Below, one piece after another: positions 1 to 8,822 of a stretch of DNA of 30,877 bases. Within the stretch, counting starts at the first letter, position 1. Each line of letters starts with the position of its first letter. This DNA comes from a virus: positions 1 through 30,877 of IMG/VR virus record IMGVR_UViG_3300017917_003361. One strand, given 5' to 3'. Made by a program: the position numbers and the translations under genes. Under the pieces are notes generated by a model. That model made no database searches and was not told where the DNA came from. It worked only from the letters and a program-made list of their open reading frames with translations.

Positions 1-1620
1 AATTTAAAAAAAGCAAATACTGCAATTGAGTTTACTGAAGAACAAATTCTTGAGTTTCTTAAATGTAAACAGGATCCAGTTTATTTTGCCAGAAACTATA
101 TTAAAATTGTTTCTCTTGATCATGGTCTAGTTCCTTTTGAAATGTATCCTTTCCAGGAAAAACTCATTAGAAACTTCCATGCTCATCGATTTAATATTTG
201 TAAGATGCCTCGTCAGACAGGTAAATCTACAACTTGTGTTTCATATTTGTTACATTATGCAGTCTTTAACGACAATGTTAATATAGCTATTCTAGCAAAC
301 AAAGCGTCTACTGCTGGAGATCTATTAAGCAGATTACAACTTGCTTATGAGAACCTTCCAAAGTGGATGCAACAAGGCATTATTGCCTGGAACAAACGAT
401 CTATGGAGTTAGAAAATGGCTCAAAAATTATTGCTGCTTCTACTTCTGCCTCTGCGGTACGTGGTGGCTCTTACAATATTATATTCCTGGACGAATTTGC
501 GTTTATTCCTAACCATATTGCTGACGAGTTCTTCGCTTCTGTTTATCCTACTATTTCATCTGGTCAATCTACAAAGGTAATTATTGTTTCTACCCCACAT
601 GGTATGAACCATTTCTACCGAATGTGGCACGACGCAGAAAGAGAAAAGAATGAATATATTCCAACGGAAGTTCACTGGTCTGAAGTTCCTGGAAGGGACA
701 CTAAATGGAAAGCACAAACAATTGCAAACACTTCTGAACAACAGTTCAGAGTTGAATTTGAATGTGAATTCTTAGGATCTGTTGATACTTTGATTGCACC
801 ATCTAAACTCAAAGCGATGGTTTATGATGATCCAGTGAAAAATAATGGAAGTCTATGTATATACAATGAACCAGATGAAATGCGAGATTATATTATAACT
901 GTTGATGTTGCTCGTGGCGTATCTAAAGACTACTCTGCTTTTGTAGTATTTGATATTACTACATTCCCGTATAAGGTTGTAGCAAAATATAGGAACAATG
1001 AAATAAAACCAATGCTATTTCCATCTGTTATCGAAGAAGTAGGAAGAGCATATAATAATGCTTATATTCTTTGTGAAGTTAATGACATTGGAGATCAAGT
1101 TGCTTCAATTTTAAATTTCGATCTTGAATATGAGAATATGCTTATGTGTTCAATGCGGGGACGTGCTGGGCAAATTGTTGGAACTGGATTTTCTGGAAAG
1201 AAAACTCAACTTGGTGTGAAGATGAGTTCTACTACAAAAAAAATTGGATGCTCAAACTTAAAAACTTTGATTGAGGATGACAAACTTATTATAACAGATT
1301 ATGACACCATTAGTGAGTTAACAACATTTATTCAGAGAAAACAATCATTTGAAGCAGAAGAAGGATGTAATGATGACTTAGCGATGTGTCTTGTAATTTT
1401 CTCTTGGTTAGTAGCTCAAGATTATTTCAAAGAAATGACGGATCAAGATGTTCGTAAAAGAATTTATGAAGAACAAAGAAATCAAATTGAACAAGATATG
1501 GCACCATTTGGATTTATTAGCGATGGATTAGATGGTTTCGGTGATGAAATAGATAAAAATGGAGATTTGTGGAAAGTTGATGAATATGGAGATAGATCTT
1601 ATATGTGGGAATACCATTGA
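1..1620 (+). CDS. 17: Terminase large subunit gp17 (5'-partial)
   Basis: Packaging motor ATPase and nuclease that translocates DNA into proheads and cuts headful ends. The frame is open from base 1, and the residues before the first internal Met (position 142) still resemble gp17 (PVYFARNYIKIV, then GLVPFEMYPFQ), so the true start is upstream of the window. The ATPase part shows a Walker A-like PRQTGKST (208-231), Walker B IIFLDEF (near 478-498) and a coupling motif STPHG (near 589-603). The C-terminal RNase H-like nuclease shows acidic residues in TVDVARG, LCEVNDIG and NDDLAM, fitting the three catalytic acids of T4 gp17. It is followed by a late promoter and gp18, as in T4. Confidence 0.96.
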   Translation, partial: NLKKANTAIEFTEEQILEFLKCKQDPVYFARNYIKIVSLDHGLVPFEMYPFQEKLIRNFHAHRFNICKMPRQTGKSTTCVSYLLHYAVFNDNVNIAILANKASTAGDLLSRLQLAYENLPKWMQQGIIAWNKRSMELENGSKIIAASTSASAVRGGSYNIIFLDEFAFIPNHIADEFFASVYPTISSGQSTKVIIVSTPHGMNHFYRMWHDAEREKNEYIPTEVHWSEVPGRDTKWKAQTIANTSEQQFRVEFECEFLGSVDTLIAPSKLKAMVYDDPVKNNGSLCIYNEPDEMRDYIITVDVARGVSKDYSAFVVFDITTFPYKVVAKYRNNEIKPMLFPSVIEEVGRAYNNAYILCEVNDIGDQVASILNFDLEYENMLMCSMRGRAGQIVGTGFSGKKTQLGVKMSSTTKKIGCSNLKTLIEDDKLIITDYDTISELTTFIQRKQSFEAEEGCNDDLAMCLVIFSWLVAQDYFKEMTDQDVRKRIYEEQRNQIEQDMAPFGFISDGLDGFGDEIDKNGDLWKVDEYGDRSYMWEYH

Positions 1621-1631
1621 TTTCAGGAATT

Positions 1632-1639
1632 TATAAATA
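1632..1639 (+). promoter_or_regulatory. T4-type late promoter before gp18
   Basis: Exact TATAAATA octamer, the T4 late-promoter core recognised by a gp55-type sigma, 12 bp after the gp17 stop and 39 bp before the gp18 start. No -35 element is expected for this class. It would drive the gp18-gp19(-gp20) tail and portal genes late in infection. Confidence 0.8.
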
Positions 1640-1678
1640 ATTTTAGTCTAAAATTAGGGTTACTGTAGGGAGTTTAGA

Positions 1679-3874
1679 ATGGCACTTCAGTTAGCATCTC
1701 CAGGTATTCGTGTAAGAGAGATAGATCTAACCCGTGGCGGCGTAAATGCAACACTAAACGTCGCTGCAGGTCTTGCAGCACCTTTTAAAAAGGGTCCTGT
1801 TAATGAAATTGTAAGAATTGCAAATGAAAAAGAATTAGTTGAAACTTTTGGTGGTCCTGGTGCTGGTCTAACTGACTATCACTATGAAAGTTGGTACGCA
1901 GCATCAAACTTCTTATCATATGGTGGTCAACTAGACGTAGTTAGAGCAGGTGGTGGAGAATTAAACAACGCAAATGCTGGTGTTGGAATTGGATCAACAA
2001 CTCTACGTGTTGATAATTTTGATGATTATAATAACAATCATATTTCTGATAATTCTTTTTATTGGGCAGCAAAAAATCCAGGTAACTGGGCAGAAAATAT
2101 TAAAGTTTGTGTAATTGACGCAGCAGCTGATCAAAGAATTTCTGGAATTTTAACAACTTCAGTTGGAGTTGGAGTAACTATCGTTTCTCATGGACTTCAA
2201 GTTGGATATGCAGTAACTCAGGCATTGAGTGGCGTTTCAATTGGTATTGGAACAACTGCTGCTGCATCTGGTTATCTTAAAGGAGTTATTACTGGAGTTG
2301 GTGCTAGTTTTGTTGATGTAAAAGTTGTAAGTTATGTAAACAACGGAATAGAAACAAAGGTAGATTATCAACCAAATTCGCTATATCAGTTTACATCACA
2401 GGAAATTGGAATTTCCTCTTCGACGTTAGGTGATGTAGGTTTCATGACGGGAACCAAATCACCAACAGATTGGTATGATCAGCAAAATATTTTAACAAGT
2501 GTTGTTGATGGTGGTTCAGATTCAACTACAATTTCTTGGAGATCAGTTCTTCCAAAACCAACAACCAATTCATATGTATCTGAAAGAAATGGACGTAATG
2601 ATGGTTTAAACATTGTCGTAATTGATGCAGTAGGATCAGTTACTGGAACTGTTGGATCAATTTTAGAAAAATTCAATAATCTTTCAAAAGCAAGAGATAC
2701 TGAAGTTTCCCCACAAAAATCAGTTTACTATAAAGATTATATTGCATTAAATTCAGAATATATTTACGCAGGTTTATCGCCAGTAAATTCTACTGATTCA
2801 TATTGGGGAACAAGATCACGCCCAAGTGGATTTAGCAGTGGAGTTACTGCAATTACTGCATCTGCAGGATCATGGGGACAAGAGGCAAGAGATATTATCT
2901 TTTCTTCCATTGGCAATGCTACTTATAAACTAACTGGTGGTAAAGATTATCAAGGAATTGGATATTTTGATGCTCCACTTGGAGATCTTTTATCTGCTTA
3001 TGATAAACTTGCAGATCCTGTAAACAGTGACATCAGATTTTTACTGCAAGGTGGTGCTCATAAATCAAAAGAAGAGGAGCAAGCAAAAGCAAATAAATTA
3101 ATTTCAATTTGTGAAGGACGTAAGGATTGCGTTGCGTTTATTTCACCAAATAGAGATAGTGTTGTAAACGTACTAAATTCAAGTACACAACTTTCTAATA
3201 TTTTATCATTCTTTGCACCACTTACTTCATCATCTTATGTTTTATTTGATAGTGGATATCAGTACGTATATGATCGTTTTAATAAGAGATTTACATATAT
3301 TCCTTGCTCAAATGATGTAGCGGGTTTATGTGTAAGAACTGACAGAGATCAATTTCCATGGTTCTCTCCAGCAGGATCAAATAGAGGTTCTCTAAATTTT
3401 GCAGTAAAACTTGCATTTAATCCTGGTCAAGATGAAAGAGATAGATTATATTCTAATAGAATTAATCCAATCATCGCATCATCTGGTGCTGGAATTATTC
3501 TCTTTGGAGACAAAACAGGATTAACATTTGAAAGTGCATTTGATCGTATCAATGTAAGACGCTTATTTATTACAATTGAAAAAGCAATTGAAAATGCTGC
3601 TAGGGCACAATTATTCGAATTAAATGATGCTGGAACTAGATCAAACTTTGTAAATATTGTTGAACCATACTTACGTGATGTTCAGGCAAAACGTGGTGTA
3701 ACTGATTTTCTAGTTGTTTGTGATGAAACAAACAACACACCTGATGTGATTGATCGTAATGAGTTCATTGCCGATATCTATGTAAAACCAGCAAGATCGA
3801 TTAACTTCATCGGTCTAACGTTTGTAGCCACGAGAACGGGAGTTTCGTTCTCCGAAATCGTCGGCACCGTTTGA
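1679..3874 (+). CDS. 18: Tail sheath protein gp18
   Basis: Contractile tail sheath subunit, 731 aa, slightly longer than T4 gp18 (about 660 aa). The N-terminus (ASPGIRVREIDLT) is the typical sheath start that swaps strands with neighbouring subunits. The C-terminal part (RGVTDFLVVCDETNNTPDVID, then DIYVKPARSINFI) is the conserved sheath core. The middle (residues about 90-380) is rich in short Gly-Ile/Val-Gly runs and is probably the variable, surface-exposed protrusion domains. A GGGAG ribosome site lies about 8 bases before the ATG, and a late promoter is just upstream. gp19 follows after 18 bp. Confidence 0.95.
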   Translation: MALQLASPGIRVREIDLTRGGVNATLNVAAGLAAPFKKGPVNEIVRIANEKELVETFGGPGAGLTDYHYESWYAASNFLSYGGQLDVVRAGGGELNNANAGVGIGSTTLRVDNFDDYNNNHISDNSFYWAAKNPGNWAENIKVCVIDAAADQRISGILTTSVGVGVTIVSHGLQVGYAVTQALSGVSIGIGTTAAASGYLKGVITGVGASFVDVKVVSYVNNGIETKVDYQPNSLYQFTSQEIGISSSTLGDVGFMTGTKSPTDWYDQQNILTSVVDGGSDSTTISWRSVLPKPTTNSYVSERNGRNDGLNIVVIDAVGSVTGTVGSILEKFNNLSKARDTEVSPQKSVYYKDYIALNSEYIYAGLSPVNSTDSYWGTRSRPSGFSSGVTAITASAGSWGQEARDIIFSSIGNATYKLTGGKDYQGIGYFDAPLGDLLSAYDKLADPVNSDIRFLLQGGAHKSKEEEQAKANKLISICEGRKDCVAFISPNRDSVVNVLNSSTQLSNILSFFAPLTSSSYVLFDSGYQYVYDRFNKRFTYIPCSNDVAGLCVRTDRDQFPWFSPAGSNRGSLNFAVKLAFNPGQDERDRLYSNRINPIIASSGAGIILFGDKTGLTFESAFDRINVRRLFITIEKAIENAARAQLFELNDAGTRSNFVNIVEPYLRDVQAKRGVTDFLVVCDETNNTPDVIDRNEFIADIYVKPARSINFIGLTFVATRTGVSFSEIVGTV

Positions 3875-3878
3875 TAAT

Positions 3879-3884
3879 AGGAGG
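3879..3884 (+). promoter_or_regulatory. Strong Shine-Dalgarno site for gp19
   Basis: AGGAGG in the 18-bp gp18-gp19 gap, with 8 bases to the ATG. It is one of the strongest ribosome sites in the window, which suits the high copy number of the tube protein. Confidence 0.75.
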
Positions 3885-3892
3885 AAAAAACA

Positions 3893-4525
3893 ATGCCATT
3901 ACAAAACACAAACATCTTCAATACTCCTAATAATGAAAGAACAATTGACAATTTTAAGTCAAGACTTGTTCAAGGTGGTGCTAGACCAAATCTATTTGAA
4001 GTAGAAATGAATTTTCCAGCTGATGCTGGAATTTTTGCTGAACTAAGTGATACTTCACATAGAATGTTAATTAAAGGTGCTCAACTTCCAGCATCAAATA
4101 TTGCTGAAGTTATCGTTCCTTTTCGTGGCAGACAATTAAAAGTTGCTGGCGATAGAAGATTTGATCCATGGACAATTACGGTTATTAATGATGGTGATTT
4201 TAAATTAAGAGAAGCATTTGAAAAATGGTCTAATTACATCATCAAAGTTTCTGATGGTTCTGGAACAATTAATCCAGCTGATTATTTTGCAGATTGGGTT
4301 GTTACACAACTAGGAAGAGCAGCAACTGTTTCAACTCCTGGTAGTCAAAATAGTGCTCCACTTCCAGTAAAGCGTGCATATAAAATGTATGGTTGCTGGC
4401 CAAGTTCAGTTGGTGCTATTGAACTTTCCTATGATAGTGCAGATGTCATTGAAGAATTCCAAGTAACTATGCAGGTTCAGTGGTGGGAAGCTTATACGGG
4501 ATCAAATACCGATTCCGTAGTCTGA
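3893..4525 (+). CDS. 19: Tail tube protein gp19
   Basis: Inner tail tube subunit, 210 aa (T4 gp19 is 163 aa). Key matches to the family are ARPNLFEVEM near the N-terminus, the KVAGDRRFDPWTITVINDGDFKLREAFEKW block, and the C-terminal CWPSSVGAIELSYDS followed by EFQVTMQVQWWE. It stacks in hexameric rings inside the gp18 sheath. It lies between sheath and portal genes, the invariant T4 order, and has an AGGAGG ribosome site. The extra length comes mainly from an internal loop (around residues 120-160) and a short C-terminal tail. Confidence 0.95.
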   Translation: MPLQNTNIFNTPNNERTIDNFKSRLVQGGARPNLFEVEMNFPADAGIFAELSDTSHRMLIKGAQLPASNIAEVIVPFRGRQLKVAGDRRFDPWTITVINDGDFKLREAFEKWSNYIIKVSDGSGTINPADYFADWVVTQLGRAATVSTPGSQNSAPLPVKRAYKMYGCWPSSVGAIELSYDSADVIEEFQVTMQVQWWEAYTGSNTDSVV

Positions 4526-4531
4526 TAAATA
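4524..4531 (+). promoter_or_regulatory. Possible variant late promoter before gp20
   Basis: GATAAATA overlaps the gp19 stop and lies 22 bp before the gp20 ATG. It differs from the T4 late octamer only at the first base. A short inverted repeat (TCT/AGA) flanks it, probably by chance. Support is positional only. Confidence 0.4.
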
Positions 4532-4553
4532 GACCAAAGGGTTTTTTATAATA

Positions 4554-6200
4554 ATGGCGAAACTTTTTGGTTTTTCGATTGATGATGAAGAAAAAAAGTC
4601 TAAAGGCATAGTCAGTCCAGTTCCTCCAAATGATGAGGACGGGGCTGACTATTATCTTTCTTCAGGATTTTACGGGCAATATGTAGATATTGAAGGTGTT
4701 TTTAGGACAGAATTTGATATTATTAAGAAATATCGTGACATGGCATTGCACCCAGAGTGTGATACTGCCATTGAACATGTTGTAAATGAAGCCATTGTTT
4801 CCGATCTTAACGATAGTCCTGTAGAAATTGATCTTGATAATCTTCAGGTAAGTACTTCTTTAAAGAAAGTCATTAGAAATGAATTTAAATATGTAAAAGA
4901 TTTATTGGAATTTGATAAAAAATCTCATGAAATATTCAGAAACTGGTATGTTGATGGAAGAATTTATTATCATAAAGTAATTGATCTTCAAAAACCAGAT
5001 GAAGGCATCAAGGAAGTAAGATATATTGATGCTCTAAAGATGAAGCTCATGAGAGTTCGTCCAAACGATAAAAAAGCATTGCCAGCAAGACCATATAATG
5101 AGGATGTTACTTCAACTAAGGATGCTGATGTAGTTGAATTCTACACATACTATCCTGAAGGTGTAGCACAAAAGTACGGATCAGTATCAGGAAAAGGCAT
5201 AAAAATTGCAAAAGATGCAATTTGCCATGTTACTTCTGGTCTTGTAGATAGAAACAAGCATCTCAATCTTTCATATCTACACAAGGCAATTAAAGCACTC
5301 AATCAACTAAGAATGATTGAAGATAGTCTTGTAATCTACAGATTATCCCGTGCTCCTGAGCGTAGAATTTTTTATATCGATGTTGGTAATCTTCCAAAAG
5401 TAAAAGCGGAACAATATCTTCGTGATGTTATGTCTCGCTATCGTAACAAGTTAGTATATGATGCATCAACTGGTGAAATTAAAGATGATAAAAAATTCAT
5501 GTCTATGTTGGAAGATTTCTGGTTACCAAGACGCGAAGGTGGTCGTGGAACAGAAATTTCTACACTTCCTGGTGGACAAAACCTTGGTGAACTAACTGAT
5601 GTAGAATATTTTCAAAAGAAACTTTATAGATCTTTAAATGTTCCTGATAGTAGAATTGGATCTGATAGTGGATTTAATTTGGGTCGTTCATCAGAAATTC
5701 TACGTGATGAACTAATGTTTAGTAAATTTGTAGGACGCCTTAGAAAAAGATTTTCTGGATTATTTTTAGATCTTCTAAAGACACAATTAATTCTTAAAAA
5801 TATTGTAACTCTAGAAGACTGGGAGCAAATGGCAGAGCATATTCAGTTTGATTATTTGTATGATAATCATTTTGCAGAATTAAAAGATACTGAATTAATG
5901 AATGAGCGTCTCAATCTTATGGTTGCGATCGAACCTTATATTGGTACTTACTATTCAAGAGATTATGTAAAGCGTAAGGTTCTTCGCCAGACAGATGAAG
6001 AGATTATGGAAATGGAAGAAGAAATGGAAAGTGAAAATGAAATGGGCATAGGAGTTCCATTAGAAACTCAAAATGCAATTATGCAAGGACAGATGCAAAA
6101 TGATCTTGGTATGCGACAAACGGAACCAGATTTAGACAAAAAGAAAGATGGTGGATCAACTGAAGCACCACCAATAAATATTAAAAAAGCTAAGATATAA
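4554..6200 (+). CDS. 20: Portal vertex protein gp20
   Basis: Dodecameric portal at the unique capsid vertex: it nucleates prohead assembly and is the channel for DNA packaging and exit. At 548 aa it matches T4-like portals (T4: 524 aa). Recognisable blocks include HPECDTAIEHVVNEAIV, SRAPERRIFYIDVGNLPK (a hallmark of gp20), RDVMSRYRNKLVYDA, the WLPRREGGRGTEISTLPGGQ segment, and LNVPDSRIGSDSGFNLGRSSEILRDE. The C-terminus is acidic and low in complexity. gp20 is the usual marker gene for cyanomyovirus diversity. It is followed at once by a late promoter that overlaps its stop codon. Confidence 0.97.
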   Translation: MAKLFGFSIDDEEKKSKGIVSPVPPNDEDGADYYLSSGFYGQYVDIEGVFRTEFDIIKKYRDMALHPECDTAIEHVVNEAIVSDLNDSPVEIDLDNLQVSTSLKKVIRNEFKYVKDLLEFDKKSHEIFRNWYVDGRIYYHKVIDLQKPDEGIKEVRYIDALKMKLMRVRPNDKKALPARPYNEDVTSTKDADVVEFYTYYPEGVAQKYGSVSGKGIKIAKDAICHVTSGLVDRNKHLNLSYLHKAIKALNQLRMIEDSLVIYRLSRAPERRIFYIDVGNLPKVKAEQYLRDVMSRYRNKLVYDASTGEIKDDKKFMSMLEDFWLPRREGGRGTEISTLPGGQNLGELTDVEYFQKKLYRSLNVPDSRIGSDSGFNLGRSSEILRDELMFSKFVGRLRKRFSGLFLDLLKTQLILKNIVTLEDWEQMAEHIQFDYLYDNHFAELKDTELMNERLNLMVAIEPYIGTYYSRDYVKRKVLRQTDEEIMEMEEEMESENEMGIGVPLETQNAIMQGQMQNDLGMRQTEPDLDKKKDGGSTEAPPINIKKAKI

Positions 6201-6203
6201 ATA
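6196..6203 (+). promoter_or_regulatory. T4-type late promoter before the prohead core genes
   Basis: Exact TATAAATA octamer overlapping the gp20 stop codon, 22 bp before the ATG of the small acidic prohead gene. It would drive the gp67-like gene, the 188-aa gene and gp21. Confidence 0.75.
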
Positions 6204-6225
6204 AATACAGGCATTTTTACAAATT

Positions 6226-6423
6226 ATGGATTCTGCAGAATTAATTGATATGGTTGTTTCTGATGCACCTTCATCAGAAATTTCCGATTATATCAAAAGT
6301 CTTTTGTTTACTAAATCAAGCGAAAAAATTGATACTTTAAAACCAGAAGTATCTACTAGTTTATTTGGGGCAGAGGATAGTGATGAGGTTGAAGATGAAA
6401 TCGAAATCGAAGGGGAAGAATGA
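6226..6423 (+). CDS. Small acidic prohead core protein, gp67-like
   Basis: 65 aa with a very acidic C-terminal third (AEDSDEVEDEIEIEGEE). In T4, gene 67 encodes an 80-aa acidic prohead core protein directly after gene 20, so position, size and charge all fit. The sequence itself is too short to prove homology. The N-terminal half (ELIDMVVSDAPSSEISDYIKSLL) looks helical. The start is supported by a late promoter 22 bp upstream. The stop overlaps the next ATG (ATGA), suggesting translational coupling. The gp67 assignment is mainly inferred from context. Confidence 0.65.
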   Translation: MDSAELIDMVVSDAPSSEISDYIKSLLFTKSSEKIDTLKPEVSTSLFGAEDSDEVEDEIEIEGEE

Positions 6424-6986
6424 GCGCATCACAACCATTAAATTTATATCAAAATATTGGAAAATTATCTAGTGCTAATGCAAACTTTGTAACCAGTAGT
6501 CCTTTTATTGTTAGAACTGGTGTTCTTTTGGCAGTAGCATCAACATTAAGAGGTGGTGGAAGTATTGGTATTTGTAATACCACCACTGATGCTGGGATTG
6601 GATCAATTTTTGTAAATCAGCAAGACAATGTTTTGTATCGCTATGGACATCCAGCACAATCAGTTATTATTGGTATCGCAACTGGATCGTCTACGGTTCT
6701 TACATTAAATCACCCAGATACCAAATTGAGAGTTGGTGACTATATTCAAGTTGTTGGTGCTGGATCAACTTACGATACAAGTCTTCTGCATAAACAAATT
6801 ACTTCCATTTCTAGCCCACAACAATGGAATAATTATACAATGACAATTACGGTAAATGCAAATACAAGTTCTGGACATCATGCTTTTGTTGGAGTTGCAA
6901 CTGCAGCAAAATCTGTAATCTTCGTAATGGCACCAGAATCGGCATCTGGTTGTGATATGTTCATTCACGAGGTACAAATAGCATGA
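6420..6986 (+). CDS. Unrecognised beta-rich protein, probably virion or prohead associated
   Basis: 188 aa, not recognised from a named family. It sits where T4 has gene 68 (a prohead core protein), but it is not acidic or helical as gp68 is. It is rich in Gly, Ser, Thr and Val with short beta-like runs (SVIIGIATGSSTVLTLNHPD, then LRVGDYIQVVGAGSTYD), resembling bacteriophage surface or decoration domains. Similar GIGxTTLRVD-type runs occur in the gp18 protrusion region of this genome. It is coupled to its neighbours by overlaps at both ends (ATGA with the gp67-like gene, 4 bp with gp21), so a role in head assembly is likely but inferred. Confidence 0.6.
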   Translation: MSASQPLNLYQNIGKLSSANANFVTSSPFIVRTGVLLAVASTLRGGGSIGICNTTTDAGIGSIFVNQQDNVLYRYGHPAQSVIIGIATGSSTVLTLNHPDTKLRVGDYIQVVGAGSTYDTSLLHKQITSISSPQQWNNYTMTITVNANTSSGHHAFVGVATAAKSVIFVMAPESASGCDMFIHEVQIA

Positions 6987-7630
6987 AGCTAATTTCCGAA
7001 GAAATCGAAGCAGTAGATATTATCACCGAAGAAAAAGGTGGTAAAAAAATACTTTATATTCAAGGACCATTTCTCCAAGCTGAAGTAGTTAATCGCAATA
7101 AGCGTTGCTATAAACTTGATACCATGGTTAATGAAGTAAAGCGTTATACTGAAATCTTTATTGATAAAGGTCGTGCTCTTGGGGAATTAGGACATCCTGA
7201 TGGTCCACAAATTAATCTTGATCGTGTATCACATAAGATTGTTTCATTGACACAAGAAGGAAATAACTTTATTGGTAAAGCGCAAATTTTAAGCACACCA
7301 ATGGGTAAAATTGCATCTTCACTTATTAATGAAGGTGTAAAACTTGGTGTTTCTTCTAGAGGAATGGGATCTATCTATCAAAAAGATGGTATTAATTATG
7401 TTGGCGAAGATTTTATGTTAGCGACAGCTGCTGATATTGTAGCAGATCCTTCAGCTCCAGACGCTTTTATTGATGGTATTATGGAAGGAAAAGAATGGAT
7501 ATGGGATGGTGGAGTTCTTCGTGAAGTTCAATATGAGCAGATTAAGAAGACAATAAATACTTTGGTAGATAAAGATATTTTAGAAGCAAATAAATTACGT
7601 TTGTTTGGAAAGTTCTTATCAAATCTATAA
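6983..7630 (+). CDS. 21: Prohead core protease gp21
   Basis: Serine protease of the herpesvirus-assemblin type that cleaves scaffold and capsid proteins during head maturation. 215 aa, close to T4 gp21 (212 aa). Likely catalytic residues are His71 in LGELGHPDG and the Ser pair at 124-125 in LGVSSRGMGS, both in the positions typical of the family. T4 gp21 cleaves after (I/L)-x-Glu, and a matching LTE lies at residues 50-52 of the gp23 encoded downstream. It is located between the prohead core genes and scaffold gp22, as in T4. Confidence 0.94.
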   Translation: MKLISEEIEAVDIITEEKGGKKILYIQGPFLQAEVVNRNKRCYKLDTMVNEVKRYTEIFIDKGRALGELGHPDGPQINLDRVSHKIVSLTQEGNNFIGKAQILSTPMGKIASSLINEGVKLGVSSRGMGSIYQKDGINYVGEDFMLATAADIVADPSAPDAFIDGIMEGKEWIWDGGVLREVQYEQIKKTINTLVDKDILEANKLRLFGKFLSNL

Positions 7631-7632
7631 TT

Positions 7633-7640
7633 TATAAATA
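7633..7640 (+). promoter_or_regulatory. T4-type late promoter before gp22
   Basis: Exact TATAAATA octamer directly after the gp21 stop, 35 bp before the gp22 ATG. It is the third perfect late octamer in the head and tail module and would drive gp22 and probably gp23. Confidence 0.8.
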
Positions 7641-7675
7641 ATAACAGAAATTCTAGGTATTCTCGGAAAGAAAAA

Positions 7676-8773
7676 ATGACCGTTAATAACGAACTACATG
7701 AAATGGATAATCAGGTAACCCGTGGTGCTAAGCCTGCAGAAGCAATGCCAAAAGCACCCAATTATGTACCTGACGCTGGTTCTGTTGAGAATCTTGGCGG
7801 TCCAACTCCTCAGAATTCAAAACCAACTGATGATAGCAATAAGATGAAGACACCTTCAGCATCTTTTGCTCAATCGGGTGACGTTCAGTTCAAAGGTTCT
7901 TCGGGTAAAGTTCAACTACCTGGTCCTGCAGCATTAAAAGCAACTGGATATGGTCGTGGTGCTAATGAAGAAGTTGAGCAAGAAGAAGTTCTTGCTGAAA
8001 CTGAAGAACTAGAGGATCAAGTTGAAGATCAAGTTGAAGAAGACGAAGAAGAGGAAGAGGAAGATTTAGATCTAGAAGAAGATGTAAAAGCACTTCTAGA
8101 AGGTGAAGAACTTTCCGAAGAATTTGAAGAAAAAGCAAAGACAATTTTTGAAGCAGCAATTCGTTCTAAAATTGCTTCTTTAAAAGAAGCACTTGAGAAC
8201 CGTTATGCTTCAGCTCTTGTTGAACAAGTAGAAACAATCAAGAGCGAATTAATAGAGCGTGTTGATTCATATCTAGAATATGTTGCTAATGAATGGATCA
8301 ACGAAAATAGACTACAGGTTGAAACTGGACTAAGAGGTGAACTCTCAGAGTCCTTCATGACAGGTCTTAAGAATCTTTTTGAAGAGCATTATGTAGAAAT
8401 TCCTGAAGAAAAATACAATGTTCTTGAGGCTATGGTCGAGAAACTTGATGAAATGGAGACAAAACTCAACGAACAGATTGATACCAATATTGCTTTAACT
8501 AAGCGTTTATCGGAATCTGTTTCGGACAATATCCTAGATGAAGTAAGTGAGGGTCTTGCACTTTCCCAAAAAGAAAAACTAGCAAGTCTTGCTGAAGGTG
8601 TTGAGTTTGAAAGTGAGGAACAATACCGTGAAAAACTTGTTACGCTACGTGAAGCATATTTCGCTTCAAAGCCTGTAACCAATTCACAAGAAGTCATCTC
8701 AGAGGATGCAATTGCTGAAGATGTTTCTCCAGCAATGGCTGCATATCTCAATGCGTTGACTAAGTTCAACTGA
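7676..8773 (+). CDS. 22: Prohead scaffold core protein gp22
   Basis: Major internal scaffold of the prohead, degraded by gp21 during maturation. 365 aa, longer than T4 gp22 (269 aa). The first 95 residues are Pro/Gly/Ser-rich and look disordered. Residues about 97-155 are extremely acidic (long Glu/Asp runs), and the rest is predicted helical and coiled-coil (KSELIERVDSYLEYVANEWI, then KLDEMETKLNEQIDTNI), the usual scaffold build. It is placed between gp21 and gp23, as in all T4-like phages. A late promoter precedes it. Confidence 0.93.
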   Translation: MTVNNELHEMDNQVTRGAKPAEAMPKAPNYVPDAGSVENLGGPTPQNSKPTDDSNKMKTPSASFAQSGDVQFKGSSGKVQLPGPAALKATGYGRGANEEVEQEEVLAETEELEDQVEDQVEEDEEEEEEDLDLEEDVKALLEGEELSEEFEEKAKTIFEAAIRSKIASLKEALENRYASALVEQVETIKSELIERVDSYLEYVANEWINENRLQVETGLRGELSESFMTGLKNLFEEHYVEIPEEKYNVLEAMVEKLDEMETKLNEQIDTNIALTKRLSESVSDNILDEVSEGLALSQKEKLASLAEGVEFESEEQYREKLVTLREAYFASKPVTNSQEVISEDAIAEDVSPAMAAYLNALTKFN

Positions 8774-8783
8774 TTGATTTTTT

Positions 8784-8791
8784 TGTAAATA
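8784..8791 (+). promoter_or_regulatory. Possible variant late promoter before gp23
   Basis: TGTAAATA, one base away from the T4 late octamer, lies in the 49-bp gp22-gp23 gap, 31 bp before the gp23 ATG and upstream of a GGAG ribosome site (8811-8814). The spacing matches the perfect late promoters nearby. The mismatch makes it tentative. Confidence 0.4.
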
Positions 8792-8822
8792 CTAAACACT
8801 TTTCCAAGACGGAGTAACTCAA

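Noticed and set aside
2400-2417. 8-bp perfect inverted repeat (AGGAAATT/AATTTCCT) in gp18
   Set aside because: Short, AT-rich, 2-base loop, inside coding sequence and without a T tract; expected by chance at this size.
4520-4548. Possible terminator between gp19 and gp20
   Set aside because: Only 3-4 bp stems (GTCT/AGAC, CC/GG) before the T run; too weak to call.
6550-6588. GGTGGT/ACCACC and GGTATT/AATACC nested inverted repeats in the 188-aa gene
   Set aside because: Within coding sequence for Gly-rich and Thr-rich runs; codon content explains the repeats and no T run follows.
8389-8799. 136-aa open frame on the minus strand over gp22
   Set aside because: Antisense shadow of an acidic coding region (Ser/Leu-rich product); no ribosome site or family resemblance.
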